Source: Tolypeutes matacus
Lineage: Eukaryota; Chordata; Mammalia; Cingulata; Chlamyphoridae
Length of the DNA stretch: 64,000 nucleotides
NCBI GenBank assembly: GCA_026826555.1
Contig: JAKSZT010053764.1
Location: 11,318,198-11,382,197 of the forward strand
Direction of reading: 5' to 3'
A program made the translations under genes and the position numbers. The stretch's first letter is position 1. Every line of letters begins with the position of its first letter. The notes under the pieces are model-generated. The model made no database searches. It saw only the letters and a list, made by a program, of their open reading frames with translations, and was not told the DNA's origin. Positions 61,736 to 64,000 of the stretch are shown here, in pieces.

Positions 61736-63329
61736 GGATTTGGGACCAGAAGAGTAGAGTACAGCCTGACGCAATTACCAAAAATACTGGAATGGTTTTA
61801 TAAATGCATAAGGGTTACTTTTGGAGGACTTTTGAGATGCTTGATGGAAAAGGCCTAGAATGCTTTGAAGAGACTGTTGATAGGAATATGGATAATAAAG
61901 AGACTTTTGATAAGGCCTTGGAAGTGACAAAACTTACTGGAATCTGGAGGAAAGGTGATCTGTATTTTAAAGTTGCAGAGAACTTAGCAAGATTAACTCC
62001 TGATATTATATAGAAGGAAGAATTTGAAATGGCGAGCCTGGACAGTTAGCTGAAGAGCTTTCCAAAGTAAACTCAGAGAATGCGGCTTGGCTTCTTGCAG
62101 CTTATAGCAATATGATGAAAGAGATAAACTGAGAACTGAATTGTTGGGCACAAAGAAACCAGAAACTGATTCCGGAAATTCAAAGCCCCTGGAAATCAAG
62201 CCCCCAGAGGATAGTGCCCCATTTTAGGTATAAACTAAACTTGGAATTTGTAAGCCAGGATTGACAATGCAGTTATCCAGGAAAGACTTATAGAAGATTT
62301 TACTGTCTGATGGCTTGGACTCCTGATTCCTGCATGCTAAACCAATGAGCTTTTTGCGAGATCTGTATGAACAAAACCACTGTCAGCCTGGACTAAAAGG
62401 GGAATGGAAGGGAGAGATGGAAGGGAAAAATGGCTTTAAGAGGAAAACCAGGGAGGCTGAGGTCTGTAATTAAGACATCTCCTTGGGCCAAGAGAGGAAC
62501 CCCACCCATGTGTACAGAAAGGGTGAGTTTTCTCCAGCATTTGAAGAGGGTGTATGTTCTAGCCTGTTCAGGGAGAGCTTTGCCACCCCAGGGTACATAG
62601 AGCATGGAGCAGATTCCCCAAGGGTTGAGGAGAATGAGATCAACACCCAAGTCCTCTGAGAGGGGTGAAGCTGTACCCATAGGTTGGGGAGAGTGAGGTC
62701 AACACCCCATTGCTCTGAGAAGGGTGGGCATGTCCCCCAACGATTAGGAAAGGCTGGGTCGCCAATTTACTATTTTGAGAGGGTTGCGCCTGTATGCCAG
62801 AGATTAGGGAGAATGTCGCTACTACCTCACTATTCTTAAGGGGATTGAGACTGTACCCCAGAGATTGGGAAAGAGTGGCCAACACCCCAATGAACTTGGA
62901 GGGTGAGATCTGGAACTCAGTCTCCACCCAGATGCTTGATGAGGATGGAACCAATGAAATGGCTGTTTGGCAAGCCTTTGGAAAGGGTGGGGCCCCATGA
63001 GGCTCCAGGGAGAAGAAACCATCTTCTTAAGAATGACTCTTAGACTTTGAAATCTAATGGAGTATGTCCTGCAGGTTTTTGGAATAGTTGGGGACCAGTG
63101 AATCATGTTTCCTTCCAAAATTCTCCTTATGGTAATGCAAATGCTTATCTTATGTCTGTCCCTCTGTATATTGGAATCAGATAAATTGTTTTGTAAGTTT
63201 CAGAGGTCTACACCCAAAGGGGACTGTATTTCTATAAACTGATTTTGAAATGATTTTGTCTGTAACATTGTTACTGATTTAAGGTTTTTTTGAATATTGT
63301 AATGTCTTTTAGGAATTCAGAGGGTGGAG
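61736..63329 (+). mobile_element. MaLR-like internal region, non-autonomous
   Basis: About 1.6 kb between two LTRs, the usual size for MaLR internal DNA. The primer-site-like sequence lies at the left and a purine-rich tract, 'cagagggtggag', immediately before the 3' LTR. A short frame at 61804-62013 and a second at 62794-63000 are remnants of a broken gag-like frame; no pol, protease or env is recognisable. A 60-bp tandem repeat occupies its middle. It is defective and could only have moved with proteins supplied in trans. Confidence 0.75.
62616..62915 (+). repeat. 60-bp tandem repeat, 5 clear units
   Basis: Five back-to-back units of exactly 60 bp (starts 62616, 62676, 62736, 62796, 62856). 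Each has 'cc(c/a)(a/t)(a/g)...gg(g/a)(g/a)a', 'caacacccc'-like and 'gagaggg'-like positions in the same register. Two more degenerate units probably precede (about 62490-62615). Because 60 is divisible by 3, one antisense frame stays open for 104 codons (62640-62954) with a visible 20-residue periodicity; it is not evidence of a gene. Confidence 0.85.
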
Positions 63330-63971
63330 TGTGGCAGTTTGAGATTCTTTATGAATTCCAAAAAGAGATATTGATTATGTTTGTAAGTTGATCTGTTCCT
63401 CTGGACATGATTCCCCTTTGATTGTATTAGATTCAGCTGAGATGTCTTTGATTAAATTATGTTAAGATTAGGGCTTTGATTCAACCACATTAGTAGGGTG
63501 TAACCCAGTTTAAGTCTCTGCCCCCTTTAATATAAATGAACACTCACTCTAGAAGACTCATGGAAGAAGGCACAGGAATAAAGAACCCCATAGACATGGA
63601 GAAGAGAGAACATTGATCCTTTGGCCCCAGGAAGAGAGATGAGCCATTTGCCTGTTAGTTTGCAGCTGAAGAGAACAGAACAGCTGAGCTGAGGAAGCCC
63701 AGAAAGAAACAAACCCTATGCTAGCTTACAGTTGAGATCAGAAGAAGCTGGGCCCATGGAGCCTTAAGAGGAAGAAGGAAGGAGAGACCAGGCCCGCCAT
63801 CTTACTTCAACATGTGGCAACTGACTTGGGTGAGAAAGCACCTCTTATGGTACCTTGAGTTGAACTCTTTAGGGCCTTGTAACTGTAAGCTTTAACCCCA
63901 AATAGATACCCTTTTAAAAACCAACAGGTTTCTGGTACTTTGCATGAGCACCTCTTTTGCTGAGTAATACA
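63330..63971 (+). mobile_element. 3' LTR of MaLR-like element
   Basis: Begins TGTGGCAG right after a purine-rich tract and ends 'ctgagtaataca'. It is collinear with the 5' LTR, including 'cctcttatggtaccttgagt' near the end. The TATA-like site is degraded to 'ttaatataaatgaac'. The following 'ggtgg' (63972-63976) pairs with 'gatgg' (61079-61083) before the 5' LTR, a 4/5 match for a 5-bp target-site duplication. Confidence 0.85.
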
Positions 63972-64000
63972 GGTGGGAACCACTCCTTTCAACAGCTATG

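Noticed and set aside
61804..63000. Open frames inside the MaLR-like internal region as functional retroviral genes
   Set aside because: The frames are short, interrupted by stops and lack any pol, protease or envelope signature; they are relics of a defective gag-like region.
1..64000. CRISPR array, operon or prokaryotic system
   Set aside because: Composition, transposon content and absence of dense coding show vertebrate nuclear DNA; tandem repeats here are minisatellites without spacers.

Overview
This window is AT-rich, repeat-dense mammalian nuclear DNA, almost certainly from an armadillo-type xenarthran (Dasypus or a close relative). The main evidence is three copies of a tRNA-derived SINE whose head reads like 'gcagatgtggctcaag' with an intact B-box-like 'ggttcggttcc'; this matches the armadillo DAS SINEs. 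Supporting evidence is a set of L1 3' ends and MaLR-type LTRs of a xenarthran flavour, on a background of old eutherian MIR, L2, hAT and L1M remnants. No tools were run, so family names rest on recognition of consensus-like motifs.

I found no protein-coding gene. The open frames are short, lack family signatures, or lie inside transposons, and no convincing exon chain, tRNA gene, rRNA or other structural RNA gene is visible. The window reads as intergenic or deep intronic 'gene desert' sequence.

Layout. 1-760: 5' end of an L1 on the minus strand, running out of the window to the left. 0.76-13.4 kb: mostly unique DNA with one MLT1-like LTR, MIR and L2 fragments, and hAT remnants. 13.4-17.0 kb: old L1M sequence on the minus strand, cut by a tiny retro-insertion, then a long xenarthran L1-like 3' region. 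17.9-23.1 kb: a xenarthran LTR, an L1 3' end and an L2. 26.7 kb and 33.1 kb: DAS SINEs; the second has a perfect 12-bp target-site duplication. 36-45 kb: LTRs, MER5-like elements, and a long L1M on the minus strand from 43.3 to 44.6 kb. 49.85-50.2 kb: short L1 insertion. 52.7-53.8 kb: L1 on the minus strand with an extra 3' tail. 56,650-56,749: a 100-N assembly gap in a poly-A run. 57.6-59.1 kb: a very old L2/CR1-clade LINE. 60.26-61.01 kb: an L1 interrupted by a SINE. 61.08-63.97 kb: a complete MaLR-like element with both LTRs.

The most interesting observations are four. (1) A roughly 100-bp L1 3' tail is shared without substitutions between 13.7 kb (+) and 52.7 kb (-), which looks like a 3'-transduction lineage. 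(2) The full MaLR-type element at the right edge contains an exact 60-bp tandem repeat in its internal region. (3) A long sense open frame starts at the very 5' end of the L1 5' UTR. (4) A SINE carries an internal 17-18 bp minisatellite.
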